Source: Cyanobacteria bacterium FACHB-63
Lineage (GTDB): Bacteria; Cyanobacteriota; Cyanobacteriia; Leptolyngbyales; Leptolyngbyaceae
Reading direction: 5' to 3'
Assembly (NCBI GenBank): GCA_014695255.1
Contig: JACJNX010000016.1
Coordinates: 124,001 to 188,000, forward strand
Length of the DNA: 64,000 nt
The notes under the pieces: model-generated
What the model was told of the DNA's origin: nothing
Database searches by the model: none
Seen by the model: the letters and a program-made list of their open reading frames with translations, nothing else
Program-made: the position numbers and the translations under genes
In this document: in pieces, positions 54,592-63,275 of the stretch
Layout of the letters: each line of letters opens with the position of its first letter
How positions within the stretch are numbered: position 1 is the first letter of the stretch

Positions 54592-54837
54592 ATGATTAGC
54601 CCGGATCAAGTTGAGGCAATGATCAAAGCAGGATTGCCGGATGCCCAAGTCACAGCGGTCAGCCCGGATGGTGAACATTTTGAGGTGACGGTAATTTCCC
54701 CGGTATTTGCCGGAAAGCGGCGAGTTCAACAGCACCAACTGGTCTATGGTGCGGTTCAGCAAGCGATGGCATCCGAGGCAATTCACGCGCTTTCACTGAA
54801 TACCTACACGCCCGAAGAATGGGCAACGAAAAACTGA
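54592..54837 (+). CDS. bolA: BolA-family protein
   Basis: An 81-residue protein with the BolA fold: [20 protein letters not shown], then [20 protein letters not shown] with the conserved His, then [13 protein letters not shown]. BolA proteins bind monothiol glutaredoxins through a shared 2Fe-2S cluster and act in iron-sulfur delivery or redox sensing. The adjacent grxD supports this. GAGGAG five bases before the ATG gives strong initiation. It is only 26 bases from the glutaredoxin start. Confidence 0.94.
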   Translation: MISPDQVEAMIKAGLPDAQVTAVSPDGEHFEVTVISPVFAGKRRVQQHQLVYGAVQQAMASEAIHALSLNTYTPEEWATKN

Positions 54838-54863
54838 CGTTTCCTTTACCCCTTAAAATTCCT

Positions 54864-55187
54864 ATGACTACCGAAGCTCAAGATCGAATCAAAACCCTCC
54901 TTACTAACAACAAAATTGTTGTGTTCATGAAGGGCAGTAAATTAATGCCAATGTGCGGCTTTTCTAATAATGTCGTGCAAATTCTCAACACGCTCGGTGT
55001 TCCGTATGAAACCGTAGACGTGCTGGAAGATTACGAGATCCGCCAGGGCATCAAAGATTTCTCGAACTGGCCCACGATTCCCCAAGTGTATATCAATGGG
55101 GAATTTATCGGCGGTTCGGACATCATGATCGAGATGTATCAGAAAGGCGAACTGCAACAACTCGTCGAAGTTGCCCTCGCCTCCTAA
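54864..55187 (+). CDS. grxD: Grx4-type monothiol glutaredoxin
   Basis: A 107-residue protein from ATG 54864. The monothiol active site is CGFS (residues 31-34) in MPMCGFSNN, with [19 protein letters not shown] for glutathione binding. It holds a glutathione-ligated 2Fe-2S cluster and passes it on, together with BolA encoded just upstream. In-frame residues before this ATG overlap the bolA 3' end and are not conserved. Cytoplasmic. Confidence 0.96.
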   Translation: MTTEAQDRIKTLLTNNKIVVFMKGSKLMPMCGFSNNVVQILNTLGVPYETVDVLEDYEIRQGIKDFSNWPTIPQVYINGEFIGGSDIMIEMYQKGELQQLVEVALAS

Positions 55188-55198
55188 TCTCAACAAAG

Positions 55199-55220
55199 AA
55201 GGGGCACGATCGCGCCCCTT
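55199..55220 (-). terminator. Bidirectional-type hairpin between grxD and the DUF6761 gene
   Basis: An AAGGGGC/GCCCCTT stem with an 8-base loop lies between convergent genes; on the minus strand it runs into CTTTGTTG. Confidence 0.65.
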
Positions 55221-55227
55221 CACCCCA

Positions 55228-55455
55228 TTATCGATAATCTGGTTCCGGCATCACACTGTCAAAGTTGGACGGATCGTAGATGTAGCGCGTGATTTCTTCC
55301 TCAAGCCGATTGATTTGATACGGCTCTAGAACGCTAGCCTGTCTGAGTGCCGACAAATAGCCGTCTAGATAAAGCCGTAGATCATCAAAACGATAGCCAC
55401 GGTTCCAGAGTTCGACGAGGTTGTCGGAGAGGCGTTGATAGTAACGGATCGTCAT
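55228..55455 (-). CDS. DUF6761 family small conserved protein
   Basis: A 75-residue soluble protein starting MTIRYYQRLSDNLVELWNRG and continuing YRFDDLRLYLDGYLSALRQ, then LEPYQINRLEEEITRYIYDP. This pattern is conserved across cyanobacteria (DUF6761) and of unknown function. The second ATG (55455) gives the family start; five codons upstream would be extra. Confidence 0.8.
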   Translation of the reverse strand: MTIRYYQRLSDNLVELWNRGYRFDDLRLYLDGYLSALRQASVLEPYQINRLEEEITRYIYDPSNFDSVMPEPDYR

Positions 55456-55699
55456 TGAATCTTGAAGCATATGCGATCGACGAGAATATAGATGCCGTTT
55501 GACATCGGACTCACTGTGGTATTACCTAACATTAACATTTTGTCCTGAAGTCTCTCGGTTTGTATCGAAATTCTACAGATCGGTATACCGAGGGGTGGGT
55601 CATCGTCTAAACCCGTTTAAGCGGGGTAGCACCCGTTACAAACCGAACCGGATAAGCTTTGTTACCCTTATCTCAAGCATTTTGAGGATATTAGCCCCC

Positions 55700-56473
55700 G
55701 TGGGAGCCATTCACATACAAATCGTTGAGGGAAATCCGCACCTGCGATCGCTGCTAGGATGGCATCTTCAGCAGACGGGCTACCAAGTGCATCAATCCGC
55801 CGATCTGCACCAAGCGCGAGAGGTCTTCTTAATTCGTCAACCGAATCTGGTGATTCTCGATTCTGAGATGCCTTTAGGTGACAGTCTGGAGTTTTGCCGC
55901 TGGCTTCAGCAGCAGCAGTGTTTAATTTTGATGCTATCGGCACGGACAGCCGAATCTGATATTGTTGAAGGTCTGCGATCGGGCGCGGATGACTATCTGA
56001 CCAAACCGTTTGGAATGCAGGAGTTTCTTGCACGGGTAGAAGCACTGATGCGCCGACAACGAATCGCAGCACCCCCGATTAACCTCGATTTTGGTGATCT
56101 GAAGATCGATTTAGTGCATCGACGAGTGCGGTTCAAAGGCGAACTGATTGAACTCACGCCACAAGAATTTAGTTTGCTTTATGTCTTAGCACAGGCGGGT
56201 GGAGCGGCACTGAGTCGAGCTGAACTGCTACAACGCGCTTGGCCCGATGAAATTGACAATCCTCGGACGGTGGATACTCATGTGCTTTCACTCAGGAAAA
56301 AAGTCGAAATTGATCCACGTCAGCCGAATCTGATTCAAACCGTTCGCAATGTTGGCTACCGGCTCAACCTGGAAATTTTGAAGGCGGTTTCGCCTGCTCA
56401 GAATGGTCACCTGGCGCGGAAACCAGCGGCTCCGATGTCTCGAATGGCTTCGGCTCCCCGTCCGCGCCTGTAG
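55700..56473 (+). CDS. OmpR/PhoB-family response regulator with altered acidic pocket
   Basis: A 257-residue regulator from a GTG at 55700. The receiver domain (about 5-120) has the phospho-acceptor Asp54 in VILDSEMP, LMLSARTAESD and the Lys of YLTKPF. The usual acidic pair before helix 1 reads IVEGNPHL, so one acidic residue has become Gly. The winged-helix DNA-binding domain follows (about 140-235): ELTPQEFSLLYVLAQ, RAWPDEIDNPRTVDTHVLSLRKK split by the recognition helix, then TVRNVGYRL. The gene is alone, with no adjacent kinase. Phosphorylation may be weak or absent, as in NblR-type regulators. The frame is open upstream to 55499 but that part lacks domain content. Confidence 0.85.
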   Translation: MGAIHIQIVEGNPHLRSLLGWHLQQTGYQVHQSADLHQAREVFLIRQPNLVILDSEMPLGDSLEFCRWLQQQQCLILMLSARTAESDIVEGLRSGADDYLTKPFGMQEFLARVEALMRRQRIAAPPINLDFGDLKIDLVHRRVRFKGELIELTPQEFSLLYVLAQAGGAALSRAELLQRAWPDEIDNPRTVDTHVLSLRKKVEIDPRQPNLIQTVRNVGYRLNLEILKAVSPAQNGHLARKPAAPMSRMASAPRPRL

Positions 56474-56477
56474 CAAT

Positions 56478-56933
56478 CTACCAAAGCTCAGAGTCGTCTG
56501 AGCGACTGAATACGCCCCAGTTCACCGCTTCCTTGTCCGGACAGGTTTCAGCGCCTTCTCCGACTCCGTAGGGGTGCATTCCACATACCAGCATACTTTC
56601 TCCGTAATACTGTCCGTGGAAATGACGACAGCCCGAACAAACCGGATGCTGCTTCAACATCGGTTCAACGGTCTGGGTAACGGGTTGCGTGATGTCCTCG
56701 ATCGCGCCCCCGATGCCAAAATACGCCTCTAAAATCGGGCTAACTAAAACCGTCAGCGATTGCTCAACCTCATCGACTAGCGCCGAGTTTAAATGCGATG
56801 AAACTTCTTCTGAAAATTCAACCATTCCATTCAGCGCTTCGGTCACATCTAACGCCACATCGAGAAAAAACCCTTCAATCTGATCCGCGATCGTGTCAAA
56901 CATTTCAAACCAGTCTTTTTGCCATTCATTCAT
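56478..56933 (-). CDS. Conserved hypothetical protein with C-terminal Cys/His cluster
   Basis: A 151-residue protein. Residues 1-90 are acidic and helical, amphipathic rather than membrane-spanning. The C-terminal part has Cys99, Cys102, His104, His106, Cys117, His120 and Cys131 in CSGCRHFHGQYYG, LVCGMHPYG and TCPDKE. The four cysteines, spaced CxxC...C...C, could bind zinc or an iron-sulfur cluster. The pattern is conserved in cyanobacterial hypothetical proteins; no function is known. It converges on the regulator gene with four bases between the stops. Confidence 0.75.
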   Translation of the reverse strand: MNEWQKDWFEMFDTIADQIEGFFLDVALDVTEALNGMVEFSEEVSSHLNSALVDEVEQSLTVLVSPILEAYFGIGGAIEDITQPVTQTVEPMLKQHPVCSGCRHFHGQYYGESMLVCGMHPYGVGEGAETCPDKEAVNWGVFSRSDDSELW

Positions 56934-57161
56934 AACAGTGATTGCCGGGGAAATTGCACGGAATTTATAGGTTTAACCTGCTTTTGACGATCGCGCTCGA
57001 TCGCTCATTCAGCGTGATCATAACTTGAATGTTTGCAATGCAACCGTGAAGGAATTTTACGCTTTCTGTACCTGGATAAATTGAACTGTGGCTTTCGTTA
57101 GAGGGCAAATCCTACTTGGCATCGCTAAGGTGAAAACAGCTTTCAAGCGTAGGAGTTGGAT

Positions 57162-57341
57162 ATGAATCGGGCTGTAGTGTCGCTCTTGGTGATGACCTTG
57201 CTAATTTCATTTGTGCTGTCGCCGTTTTCGGCGCTGGCGATGCTGATGATGTTTCTGTTAATCGGAGGCATTGTGGGGATGATTAACTCGATGGTGCATC
57301 TGGTGGTGCATCATAATCCGCCAGAGCGATCGGATTCATAG
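57162..57341 (+). CDS. Small two-helix membrane protein
   Basis: A 59-residue protein, mostly hydrophobic: one helix at about 5-28 and a second at about 29-50 containing FLLIGGIVGMINSMVH. The end is polar (HHNPPERSDS). AGGAG six bases upstream of the ATG supports translation. No family was recognised. It stands alone. Confidence 0.6.
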   Translation: MNRAVVSLLVMTLLISFVLSPFSALAMLMMFLLIGGIVGMINSMVHLVVHHNPPERSDS

Positions 57342-57481
57342 AAAAGATATTTCGATCAGGATCGTCGCAGTTTAAAGTAGTAAGTGAGCAACTTCTAGAG
57401 GTGATTTTGCTCACTTAAAGCTGTTTTAAAAACTCGGTAAAATTTAGAGCCATTCTCTAGCCTATTGCGTGAGTTGATCCC

Positions 57482-58294
57482 ATGAAGTCTTACTTAGCTG
57501 CCGCTGTACAAATGAATAGCTTGCCTGATCTGCACAAGAATCTGGCGCAAGCAGAAGAATTGATTGATCTGGCGGCTCGCCGGGGCGCAGAGTTAATTGG
57601 GTTGCCCGAAAATTTCTCGTTTTTGGGGGACGAGGAAGCCAAGCTTGCCCAAGCGGAAACGATCGCGCTTGAGAGTGAGAAATTCCTCAAGATGATGGCG
57701 CAACGCTTTCAGGTGACAATTTTGGGCGGTGGCTATCCGGTGCCAGTGGAAGACGGCAAGGTTTACAACACAGCGCTGTTAGTGGCTCCGAATGGTCAAG
57801 AACTTGCCCGCTATCAAAAGGTGCATCTGTTTGATGTGAATCTTCCCGATGGCAATACTTACCGCGAGTCGGCAACCGTGGTAGCCGGAACGCGAGTGCC
57901 GCCCATTCATCCGTCGAAGGAACTGGGCAATATTGGCTTGTCGGTGTGTTACGACGTGCGATTTCCTGAACTGTATCGTCAAATGACTCAGATGGGTGCA
58001 GAAGTGTTGTTTGTTCCGGCTGCATTTACGGCGCATACCGGGAAGGATCACTGGCAAGTGCTGTTGCAGGCAAGAGCGATCGAGAATACGTGCTACGTAA
58101 TTGCACCTGCTCAAACTGGACGACACAATTCGCTGCGCCAGTCTCACGGGCACGCGATGATTATTGATCCGTGGGGTGTGATTTTGGCGGATGCCGGAGA
58201 AATGCCGGGAGTAGCGATCGCGGAAATCGTTCCAGGGCGATTGGAGCAAGTCCGACGACAAATGCCGTCGCTGCAACATCGGGTGTTTCTTTAG
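57482..58294 (+). CDS. Nitrilase-superfamily amidase (Nit1/Nit2-like)
   Basis: A 270-residue carbon-nitrogen hydrolase. The catalytic triad is Glu43 (LPENFSFLG), Lys113 (YQKVHLFDVN) and Cys156 (SVCYDVRFPELYR). The length and the HLFDVNLPDG loop fit Nit1-type deaminated-glutathione amidases and omega-amidases. Cytoplasmic, probably a metabolite-repair enzyme. ATG start with no strong ribosome site. A hairpin follows the stop. Confidence 0.88.
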   Translation: MKSYLAAAVQMNSLPDLHKNLAQAEELIDLAARRGAELIGLPENFSFLGDEEAKLAQAETIALESEKFLKMMAQRFQVTILGGGYPVPVEDGKVYNTALLVAPNGQELARYQKVHLFDVNLPDGNTYRESATVVAGTRVPPIHPSKELGNIGLSVCYDVRFPELYRQMTQMGAEVLFVPAAFTAHTGKDHWQVLLQARAIENTCYVIAPAQTGRHNSLRQSHGHAMIIDPWGVILADAGEMPGVAIAEIVPGRLEQVRRQMPSLQHRVFL

Positions 58295-58624
58295 ACTTGA
58301 GAAAGCTTGCCGTTCGCAGCAAGCTTCTTAGATGGCTTCGACAGAAGAAGTTTATTCTGATGTCGAGGCCTGAAAGCTTTCTAAATCCTTTGCTTAAGCT
58401 CTGGGACAGTGCTCAAACCGAAGCGAAAAATTGCTTTGCAGCGATCGCCCGATTGCATATTTTGCTGGGCATTTTGCTCTGATAAAATTTCATCCCTTGA
58501 CTCCCACTTCGGATAGATAAGGCAACTGGGGCAATTCGGATACTGTGACAGCAAGCCAATTGTAACGTTTTTCAACATGCGGGAACAATTGGCAAGAACT
58601 TGCTGAACATTCACCGATATTGCT
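58295..58624. other. Intergenic region upstream of treZ
   Basis: The 330-base region between the nitrilase and treZ genes contains the hairpin at 58303-58326 and presumably the treZY promoter. No ORF with coding character or RNA gene was seen. Confidence 0.4.
58303..58326 (+). terminator. Hairpin after the nitrilase-family gene
   Basis: A perfect 8-bp stem AAGCTTGC/GCAAGCTT with an 8-base loop, 9 bases past the stop. The tail is only weakly T-rich (CTTAG), so termination may be partial. Confidence 0.55.
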
Positions 58625-60457
58625 ATGAAAGTAGGGGCTTGGTATTTAGGCGACGATCGCGCTGAATTTACGGTCTGGGCACCGCGATCGCAGAGTGTGA
58701 CCTTGGAGTTGGGCGAGCGATCGGTCGAACTAGAGCAGAAAAATGAGGGATATTGGAGCGCGATCGTTCCTGATGTCAAGCCGGGGGCGCAGTATCGTTA
58801 TCGGTTGGATGATCAGCAGTCTTATCCTGACCCCGCCTCGCAATTTCAGCCATTTGGGGTGCATGAAGCTTCAGCAGTTGTAGATCATCAGTTTGAGTGG
58901 CATGACGGGGAATGGAAAGGGATCACCTTAGAAGATATGGTGATCTATGAGTTGCACGTTGGAACGTTTACGCCAGAGGGAACGTTTGAGGCAATTATTC
59001 CGCGATTGCAAACGCTACAAGAATTGGGAATTACCGCGATCGAACTTATGCCGATCGCGCAGTTCCCCGGAGACAGCAGAACCGATGATCCAAAGGCTTA
59101 TCGCAACTGGGGATATGACGGGACTTATCCTTATGCGGTACAGAATTCTTATGGCGGTGTAGCGGGTCTGAAAAAGCTAGTTGATGCCTGTCATCAACAC
59201 GGAATTTCTGTGATGTTGGATGTGGTGTATAACCATTTCGGTCCTGAAGGAACTTATATTCATCAGTATGGGGATTACTTTACTGAAACCTACAAAACCC
59301 CTTGGGGTCAAGCAATTAACTACGATGATGCTCATAGTCACTGTGTTCGCAGCTACTTTATAGAAAATGCGCTGTATTGGCTAAAAGAATTCCACATTGA
59401 TGCGCTGAGATTAGATGCAGTACATGCGATTTACGACTTGGGAGCGCGGCATTTTCTATCCGAACTTGTTGATCGCGTCGATGAGCTTTCACGCCAGCAG
59501 AACCGCAAATTTTACCTAATTGCTGAAAGTGATTTAAATGATGTGAAATTAGTGCGATCGAAACAAGCGAATGGCTTTGGATTAGATGCACAGTGGAGCG
59601 ATGATTTTCATCATGCCTTACATGCTTTGTTAACAGGAGCGGATGTTGGGTATTACCAGGATTTTGGCACCTGCGAAGATTTAGCAAAAGCGTATCGTGA
59701 AACGTTTGTTTATGATTGGAAATATGCACCGCATCGAATGCGCTTTCATGGTGCGCCTGCAACCGATTGTGCAATGACTCAATTTGTGGTTTGTATTCAA
59801 AACCACGACCAAATTGGCAATCAAATGAAAGGAGAGCGACTATCGCAATTAATTTCATTTGAAGGCTTAAAGCTAGCGGCAGGAGCGGTCATTCTTTCGC
59901 CTTATATTCCGCTGTTGTTTATGGGTGAAGAATATGGAGAAGAAGTGCCCTTTACCTACTTTGTGAGCCATTCTGATCCTGAGTTAATTCGACTGGTACG
60001 GCAAGGCAGAAAGGCAGAATTCAAACACTTTCATTTTGATGGTGAACCGCCTGATCCTGAGGCTGCAAGAACTTATGAAGAGTGTATTTTGCAGTGGGAG
60101 CGCTATCAGGACGGGAAGTATAAAACTCTTTGGGAGTTCTATCAGAAATTATTAAGAATGCGTCGATCGCTGCCTGCATTAGTGAATCGCGATCGTGATT
60201 CGGTTTCAGCTTGTGCTGAAGAAGAAAAGCAGCTTGTTTGGTTGCAGCGATCGAGTGCTGAACAAACGCTGTTAATTCTGATGAGTTTCAGCCAGTCGGA
60301 GCAAACCTTTGAGTTTCCAGATGGGCAGTGGCGGAAGCTGTTGGACTCGGCAGACGATCGCTGGATGGGCAAGGGAACACCCGCACCAGAAAAAGGACAG
60401 CAGGGCGAAAGTGGGCAAGTGAGCGCACAAAGCTTCGTGGTTTATGAACGCTATTAA
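58625..60457 (+). CDS. treZ: Malto-oligosyltrehalose trehalohydrolase
   Basis: A 610-residue GH13 enzyme. The N-terminal CBM48-like domain contains EFTVWAPRSQSVTLEL. The catalytic barrel has MLDVVYNHFGPEGTY, DALRLDAVHAIYD (nucleophile Asp), YLIAESDLND (Glu) and CIQNHDQIGNQ (Asp). It releases trehalose from maltooligosyl-trehalose. The treY gene follows 10 bases later in the same operon, the usual order. The length is normal for TreZ. It acts in the cytoplasm on glycogen-derived glucans, with trehalose a compatible solute for drought or salt stress. Confidence 0.97.
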   Translation: MKVGAWYLGDDRAEFTVWAPRSQSVTLELGERSVELEQKNEGYWSAIVPDVKPGAQYRYRLDDQQSYPDPASQFQPFGVHEASAVVDHQFEWHDGEWKGITLEDMVIYELHVGTFTPEGTFEAIIPRLQTLQELGITAIELMPIAQFPGDSRTDDPKAYRNWGYDGTYPYAVQNSYGGVAGLKKLVDACHQHGISVMLDVVYNHFGPEGTYIHQYGDYFTETYKTPWGQAINYDDAHSHCVRSYFIENALYWLKEFHIDALRLDAVHAIYDLGARHFLSELVDRVDELSRQQNRKFYLIAESDLNDVKLVRSKQANGFGLDAQWSDDFHHALHALLTGADVGYYQDFGTCEDLAKAYRETFVYDWKYAPHRMRFHGAPATDCAMTQFVVCIQNHDQIGNQMKGERLSQLISFEGLKLAAGAVILSPYIPLLFMGEEYGEEVPFTYFVSHSDPELIRLVRQGRKAEFKHFHFDGEPPDPEAARTYEECILQWERYQDGKYKTLWEFYQKLLRMRRSLPALVNRDRDSVSACAEEEKQLVWLQRSSAEQTLLILMSFSQSEQTFEFPDGQWRKLLDSADDRWMGKGTPAPEKGQQGESGQVSAQSFVVYERY

Positions 60458-60467
60458 TTGAGGACTT

Positions 60468-63224
60468 ATGCGAATTCCACTAGCAACTTATCGAGTTCAA
60501 TTGCGTCAAGAATTTCCGTTTGAAGCGGCTGCCAAAATTGTGGAATATCTGGCAAAGTTAGGCATTTCTGACTTCTATGCGTCTCCTATTTTCAAGGCGA
60601 AAGCGGGCAGTAGTCATGGATACGATGTAGTTGATCCAACACAACTCAACCCAGAATTAGGGACACCAGAAGTGTTTGAGCGACTTGTTGAAAAATTACA
60701 GCATCACAATATGGGATGGCTGCAAGACATTGTGCCAAATCATATGTCTTACGACAGTGATAATCGCTATCTCATGGACGTTTTAGAAAACGGCTTTGAT
60801 TCAGAATACTTACAGTTCTTTGATCTGGCTTGGAATTCACCCTTTAGAAGCAGCCAAGAACCAATTCTCGCACCGTTATTAGGCGACTTCTATGGCTCTT
60901 GTTTAGAGAATGGGGATATCAAACTTCAGTACAGCCAAGAGGGATTATCGGTTATTTATTATGCGCTTCGAGTTCCTTTAAGGCTTGAATCTTATTCAAT
61001 CTTTCTAACTCGCGATTTAGGAAAATTAGCTAAAACTTTAGGAAGAAGAAATCCTGATTTTGTTAAGCTTCTTGCTGTTCTCTATATGTTAAAAAGTTTA
61101 CCTGCTGAGTCGGGCGGCAAACAGAGACAAGACCAAGCTGAATTCGTTAAAGGATTGCTGTGGGAGCTGTATGAAGGAAATCCTGAAGTTAAAACTTTTA
61201 TTGACGAGAATGTTCAATTCTTCAACGGTGAAGCAGGCAATCCGCATAGTGTAGATTGGCTAGATAAGCTATTGTCAGAGCAGTTTTTCCGCTTATCTTA
61301 TTGGAAGGTTGGGGCCGAAGAAATTAACTATCGTAGATTCTTCACAGTCAATGAGCTAATTTCGGTGAGAATCGAAGAGCAAAAGGTGTTTAACTACACG
61401 CATAATTTTATTGCTCAGCTAATTCAAGAAAGTAAAGTTACTGGACTTAGAATTGATCATATTGATGGTCTGTCAAATCCAAAACAATATCTACATCGGC
61501 TACAGGAGAAAGTAGGCGACACCTACATTGTTGCGGAAAAAATTTTACAGCCTGGAGAAGATCTACCAAAGGATTGGAGTATTCAAGGAACATCAGGATA
61601 CGACTATTTGAATTACCTGAATAGCGTATTTTGTGATGTGCAAAACGAACCGCGCTTTGATGAAATTTATCAACAGATTCTGGGTCGATCGATTCCTTTT
61701 GAAGAAGTTGTGCTTGATAAGAAGCGCCTAATTCTTGATAAGAATTTGTCAGGTGATTTAGATAATTTAGCTGCACTGCTAAAAGATATTTCGCTTAAAG
61801 ATCGCTACGGAAATGACTTCACAATTAACGGCTTGAAACGTGCGATCGCTGAAGTTCTGATCCAGTTTACGATCTATCGCACCTATACAACTGAAGAAGG
61901 AGTTGCAGAGGACGATCGCAACTACATCAAAACTGCGATCGAGATTGCTCGTGAGAATCAGCCTTTTTCACAGAAGGAATTAGATTTCATCGAGAAAGTG
62001 CTGCTGCTTGAATACGATGATTCGCTCAGTGCAAAAGATAAGGAGCAATGGCTTTATTTTGCAATGCGGATTCAGCAGTATACTGGACCGCTCATGGCAA
62101 AAGGTGTTGAAGATACTGCATTCTTTGTGTATAACCGCTTGATTTCGCTGAATGAAGTTGGTGGCGATCCGGGCCGGTTTGGTATTAGCACAACCGAATT
62201 TCACCAATTTAATCAGTATCGACAACAGAATTGGAACGTTGCGATGAATGCAACTTCTACACACGATACAAAACGGGGTGAAGATCTTCGCGCCAGAGTT
62301 AATGTGCTTTCGGAAATTCCTGACGAATGGCAAGCGCAAGTACAAAAATGGCGCAAAATGAATCATAAATACAAGGTTCAACACAAGAAAGCGTTGATGC
62401 CAAGTGCGAACGATGAGTATGCGTTTTATCAAACATTAGTCGGGGCGTATCCGTTCCAAGCAAGTGAAATGGATGGGTTTGTCGATCGTGTCGAGCAGTA
62501 CGCGATCAAATCCATTCGAGAAGCGAAAGTCTCTACGGCTTGGTTACGTCCAAATAGTGCCTATGAAGAAGCTTGCACTAACTTTGTGAAAGCAATTCTT
62601 GAAGACAATGACTTTCTCAAAGAATTCTTGCCTTTTCAGCACAAGATCTCTCACTATGGGATTTTCAATTCTTTATCCCAAGCATTGATCAAAATTACTT
62701 CTCCGGGTATTCCTGATTTTTATCAGGGTACTGAACTTTGGGATCTCAGTTTGGTTGACCCAGATAATCGCCGTCCGGTTGATTTTACAATCCGTGAAAC
62801 GTTTCTGGATGCGATTCAAGCAGCAGCACCCTCAGCGTTAATGCCAAAACTCTTAGAAAAGCCAGAAGACGGACAAGTGAAGATGTTTCTGACACTGCAA
62901 GCGCTAAAAGTGCGGAATCAATTCAAGTCGGTCTTTCTCAGCGGCGAGTACATCCCGCTAGAAGCAACCGGAAAGTTTAAAGATCACATCATTGCGTTTG
63001 CGCGTAAAGATGCAGGTCAAATGGTGGTGACGATCGCACCTAGATTTTTCACTCGATTGATTCAACCGAATCAACTGCCAATGGGTGAAATTTGGGCAGA
63101 TACCGCAATTGAGCTTCCCACTTCAGGCTGGCAAAACGCGATCTCCGAGACTGAACATACTGGAAGCACGATCGCGCTTAAAGATGCGCTGAAAGATTTC
63201 CCGGTGGCACTGCTGACACACTAA
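60468..63224 (+). CDS. treY: Malto-oligosyltrehalose synthase
   Basis: A 918-residue GH13 enzyme. The N-terminus RIPLATYRVQLRQEFPFEAA is typical of TreY. GLRIDHIDGLSNPKQYL has the nucleophile Asp, YIVAEKILQPGE the Glu, TSGYDYLNYLNSVF the acceptor region, and NATSTHDTKRGEDLRAR the third Asp. It converts the reducing-end glucose of a maltodextrin to a trehalose unit, which TreZ then cuts off. Paired with treZ upstream; no treS or otsAB seen in the window. Confidence 0.97.
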   Translation: MRIPLATYRVQLRQEFPFEAAAKIVEYLAKLGISDFYASPIFKAKAGSSHGYDVVDPTQLNPELGTPEVFERLVEKLQHHNMGWLQDIVPNHMSYDSDNRYLMDVLENGFDSEYLQFFDLAWNSPFRSSQEPILAPLLGDFYGSCLENGDIKLQYSQEGLSVIYYALRVPLRLESYSIFLTRDLGKLAKTLGRRNPDFVKLLAVLYMLKSLPAESGGKQRQDQAEFVKGLLWELYEGNPEVKTFIDENVQFFNGEAGNPHSVDWLDKLLSEQFFRLSYWKVGAEEINYRRFFTVNELISVRIEEQKVFNYTHNFIAQLIQESKVTGLRIDHIDGLSNPKQYLHRLQEKVGDTYIVAEKILQPGEDLPKDWSIQGTSGYDYLNYLNSVFCDVQNEPRFDEIYQQILGRSIPFEEVVLDKKRLILDKNLSGDLDNLAALLKDISLKDRYGNDFTINGLKRAIAEVLIQFTIYRTYTTEEGVAEDDRNYIKTAIEIARENQPFSQKELDFIEKVLLLEYDDSLSAKDKEQWLYFAMRIQQYTGPLMAKGVEDTAFFVYNRLISLNEVGGDPGRFGISTTEFHQFNQYRQQNWNVAMNATSTHDTKRGEDLRARVNVLSEIPDEWQAQVQKWRKMNHKYKVQHKKALMPSANDEYAFYQTLVGAYPFQASEMDGFVDRVEQYAIKSIREAKVSTAWLRPNSAYEEACTNFVKAILEDNDFLKEFLPFQHKISHYGIFNSLSQALIKITSPGIPDFYQGTELWDLSLVDPDNRRPVDFTIRETFLDAIQAAAPSALMPKLLEKPEDGQVKMFLTLQALKVRNQFKSVFLSGEYIPLEATGKFKDHIIAFARKDAGQMVVTIAPRFFTRLIQPNQLPMGEIWADTAIELPTSGWQNAISETEHTGSTIALKDALKDFPVALLTH

Positions 63225-63275
63225 ATTGGAACAGCACATCGTAGGATATAGCTTACGTTTGTGCTGTTTTCTTTT

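Noticed and set aside
55499-55699. N-terminal extension of the OmpR-type regulator
   Set aside because: The extra 67 residues lack domain content, and the GTG at 55700 starts directly before the receiver fold.
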